Shown one piece after another: positions 33,106 to 34,767 of a DNA stretch of 34,767 bases; positions within the stretch are counted from its first letter, which is position 1; every line of letters begins with the position of its first letter. A model generated the notes under the pieces. That model saw only the letters and a program-made list of their open reading frames with translations, did no database searches and was not told the DNA's origin. Origin of the DNA: Alphaproteobacteria bacterium (GTDB lineage Bacteria > Pseudomonadota > Alphaproteobacteria > Caulobacterales > Parvularculaceae); NCBI GenBank assembly GCA_030426465.1, contig JAUHYK010000047.1, positions 1 through 34,767 on the forward strand, read 5' to 3'. Position numbers and translations under genes: made by a program.

Positions 33106-33594
33106 TTGAATAAAATCAAAGGTATATTGATCGCCTTTGCGGCGTTATGGCTGGCGTCGTGCGGCAGCGGCAATGATGCGAACCCTGAATCGTCCAATTC
33201 GGGGGAAAAAACCGTCGAATATGAGAATTACGCCAAAGATGTGCAAACATCAGAGGACGCCATCAAGCTTTATACATCTCGGATGAACCAGATTGCCGAT
33301 GCTATTGAGGCGATCGAGACAAATGCTGACGCCGAGCGGGCAGTAAAGATGATTATGGATTCCGCCAAGGAATATGAGCTGCTTGAAACCCGGCTTGATG
33401 AATTGGGCCGGGACAATCTTGCGCGTGACCTTGCCAGTCGCTCCGGCGGTTACATGGACTTGTATACGCGCCAGTACGCCGAAGCTCAGGCGCGACTTGG
33501 AACGGCTATGCAGGAGATCGGTAAAAAAGATCCTCGCATGATACTGAAGTTGAGCCGCGCAATGCAGAAAATGAATGCGGTCAAAGCATATTAA
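33106..33594 (+). CDS. Small lipoprotein with coiled helical domain, function unknown
   Basis: 162 residues. Signal peptide with lipobox LWLASC, then a short acidic linker and a predicted all-helical domain (EDAIKLYTSRMNQIADAIEAIETNADAERAVKMIMDSAKEY, LASRSGGYMDLYTRQYAEAQARLGTAMQEIG) that may form a helical hairpin. I recognise no family. TTG at 33106 is the only plausible start: GGAGAG is about six bases upstream and the next in-frame Met is well inside the domain. A short GTCC/GGAC hairpin (about 33076-33088) precedes it. Separated from the MBL gene by 40 bases. Confidence 0.8.
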   Translation: MNKIKGILIAFAALWLASCGSGNDANPESSNSGEKTVEYENYAKDVQTSEDAIKLYTSRMNQIADAIEAIETNADAERAVKMIMDSAKEYELLETRLDELGRDNLARDLASRSGGYMDLYTRQYAEAQARLGTAMQEIGKKDPRMILKLSRAMQKMNAVKAY

Positions 33595-33614
33595 GTTGTG
33601 AGTAAAAGAATTTA

Positions 33615-33637
33615 GGCGAAGCCTTCGTAGTTTCGCC
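33615..33637 (+). other. Weak hairpin after the small lipoprotein gene
   Basis: GGCGAA (33615-33620) / TTCGCC (33632-33637) with an 11-base loop and no T tract. It may be a weak terminator or only part of the leader of the AraC gene. Confidence 0.3.
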
Positions 33638-33696
33638 GCAATGTGGGCGCCAGACGGAGTTGTAATGCCGCTGGCTGGGTTAGACGGGTAAAGGCG

Positions 33697-34533
33697 ATGG
33701 CGCTGGAATATTATATGCCGCGGGCGGATCTTCGCGATCATGTGCGTGCATATTACTATTTCTCTACGGAAACGCCGACGATACAGCCTCTTTGCGCTGA
33801 AATGGGCAATATCCGTGTCGTCCTCAACGGCAGCGGGTTTTTGCATACGCCAGACGGCCGAAAAGAGCATATTACATCGGCCTTTCTTCTTGGCCCGACC
33901 ATGGGCGCTTATTGCATGGAGGCGGATGCAGGAGCGCGCGTTTTTGGAATCGGCATCCGGCCCAAAGGCTGGATAACGCTTTGTGGTATCAATGCGGAAG
34001 AAGCGACCGACAAGGTCATTGACCTGACATCGTTTGCCGGCGGCCTGGCGCGATCCAGCATCGACGAAATGCGTAATGCGCGCAGCCTGGCGGAAATGGC
34101 CGGGGCCGCCGACCGTTTCTTCGCTAGCCTTCTGGCGCGAAGGGCGTTGCGCCGCTCCGGGAGATATCCAGAAGCTCTCGCGCAATGGCTCTTGGACCCA
34201 AATGATCTCGGCATGGATGAGCTCATCAACAGCATGGACGTGTCGCGGCGTCAAACAGACCGGATTGCTAAAATGTATTTCGGCGCGTCGCCAAAATTTC
34301 TTCAGCGCAAATACCGCGCTTTACGCGCAGCGGACAGGATCCGAACCGGCGAACTTGACTGGATGTCCGCTGCGGGCGGCGCTTACTACGATCAGTCTCA
34401 TTTCATCAAAGAATTCAAGACCTTCGTAGGTGTAACGCCAAGCCAGTTTATTGGCAATCAGGCGCAATTGATCACTGAGATTCAATCGAAACGGCGCGTT
34501 CAGGCGTTGCCGATTCCGTTGGCGAGTTTTTAG
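33697..34533 (+). CDS. AraC-family transcriptional regulator
   Basis: 278 residues. The N-terminal half (about 1-150) is the DUF6597-like cupin domain found in AraC proteins (MPRADLRDHVRAYYYFST, FLLGPTMGAYCMEADAGARVFGIGIRPKGW). The C-terminal part holds two helix-turn-helix motifs: MDELINSMDVSRRQTDRIAKMYFGASPKFLQRK and LDWMSAAGGAYYDQSHFIKEFKTFVGVTPSQF, the usual AraC signature. Ligand and targets are unknown. ATG at 33697 is preferred (AAAGG just upstream, spacing two to three, so poor), with a longer in-frame start at 33643 that adds a non-conserved segment. No regulated neighbour is evident inside the window. Confidence 0.9.
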   Translation: MALEYYMPRADLRDHVRAYYYFSTETPTIQPLCAEMGNIRVVLNGSGFLHTPDGRKEHITSAFLLGPTMGAYCMEADAGARVFGIGIRPKGWITLCGINAEEATDKVIDLTSFAGGLARSSIDEMRNARSLAEMAGAADRFFASLLARRALRRSGRYPEALAQWLLDPNDLGMDELINSMDVSRRQTDRIAKMYFGASPKFLQRKYRALRAADRIRTGELDWMSAAGGAYYDQSHFIKEFKTFVGVTPSQFIGNQAQLITEIQSKRRVQALPIPLASF

Positions 34534-34675
34534 CCCAAAAAAACATTCACATGGCCAATCTTTCCTATAGCCGCTGACTATCTGTGGCTATCTTCAGGTT
34601 GTTCCAGGGAGAGAACACCGCTTCCAGAGCCTTTGCTGGGGGAGAGACCGGCGGGGGAAAGGTTCTGGGTATAAC

Positions 34676-34717
34676 GGGAGCGCGCCAGCATCGCCGCCGC
34701 GATGTTGACGCGCTCTC
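34676..34717. repeat. Long imperfect hairpin near the window end
   Basis: About 18 base pairs with one mismatch and one bulge-free loop: GGGAGCGCG (34676-34684) with CGCGCTCTC (34709-34717, one G-T), then CAG with TTG (one G-T), then CATCGC with GCGATG around the loop CGCC. No T tract follows, so it does not look like a simple terminator. Rest of 34534-34767 has no gene that I can support. Confidence 0.5.
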
Positions 34718-34767
34718 GGATATACTATGCAAGCTATTTGCGACAATATAAATTGTGCAACATATTC

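Noticed and set aside
33591-33605. Possible second CtrA site TTAA-N7-GTAA
   Set aside because: One half-site is mismatched and the place (end of the lipoprotein gene) is not clearly a promoter.
33250-34254. Long minus-strand frame of about 330 codons opposite the lipoprotein and AraC genes
   Set aside because: It covers two recognisable plus-strand features (lipobox, AraC helix-turn-helix) and has no recognisable domain.
34578-34724. Minus-strand open frame of 48 codons with protein-like RVNIAAAMLARSRYT
   Set aside because: It has a stop upstream and no good start. It could be the decayed end of a gene beyond the window, but evidence is too thin; the strong hairpin also explains the odd composition.
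1-34767. Mobile elements, CRISPR arrays, phage or defence genes
   Set aside because: No transposase, integrase, direct-repeat array or defence-type gene was seen; composition is even and genes are typical chromosomal ones.

Overview
This is about 35 kb of ordinary chromosome from an alphaproteobacterium, probably a marine or aquatic relative of the Parvularculaceae, Hyphomonadaceae or Caulobacterales. Four things point there. There is an exact alphaproteobacterial LexA box (GTTC-N7-GTTC). There is a full CtrA box (TTAA-N7-TTAA). A PleD/PopA-type REC-REC-GGDEF protein is present. The block rlpA, D,D-carboxypeptidase, tmk, holB, tatD, MBL protein follows alphaproteobacterial gene order. GC content is moderately high, and I see no phage, insertion sequence, CRISPR array or rRNA. 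One tRNA-Ser(UGA) is present. The genus-level placement is inference.

Layout. 1-2296 (minus): soluble lytic transglycosylase, cut by the window edge. 2431-3785 (plus): dapA and smpB, overlapping by one base. 3793-6957 (minus): a TPR/VanY-type D,D-carboxypeptidase followed by a PopA-like degenerate GGDEF response regulator. 7130-8801 (plus): a histidine phosphatase and an unrecognised three-helix membrane protein. 8836-10776 (minus): two DGPF/YCII proteins and an ECF42-type sigma factor behind a candidate autoregulated ECF promoter. 10858-12416: a PiuC-type dioxygenase and a Gly/Glu-rich lipoprotein, divergent over a Fur-like box. 12475-13866 (plus): a Y-family DNA polymerase under an SOS promoter that appears leaderless.

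13879-17583 (minus): a lipoprotein, a membrane ClpP-fold (SDH) protease, an alpha/beta hydrolase and a MoxR AAA+ ATPase. 17727-20276 (plus): a large metzincin lipoprotein. 20273-21726 (minus): GNAT acetyltransferase and 2OG-Fe(II) oxygenase. 21880-24141 (plus): VIT1/CCC1 metal transporter and an ALDH7-type aldehyde dehydrogenase. 24428-26971 (plus): TonB-dependent receptor followed by tandem terminators. 27092-27181: tRNA-Ser. 27441-33065 (plus): the rlpA to MBL block. 33106-34533 (plus): small lipoprotein and an AraC-family regulator.

How the genes work together. Several genes act on peptidoglycan (Slt, VanY, RlpA, the PBP5-type carboxypeptidase, and DapA through diaminopimelate), and the CtrA box suggests RlpA is tied to the cell cycle. 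The PopA-like protein keeps a c-di-GMP inhibitory site but has lost the catalytic GGDEF motif, so it is more likely a c-di-GMP reader than a cyclase. Iron is a second theme: PiuC-type dioxygenase, 2OG oxygenase, VIT1 transporter and TonB receptor.

I did not find a clearly new multi-gene system. The best leads are the PopA-like reader, the ECF42/DGPF module with its promoter, the SOS-controlled leaderless polymerase, and the Fur-box divergon with an uncharacterised His-rich lipoprotein.
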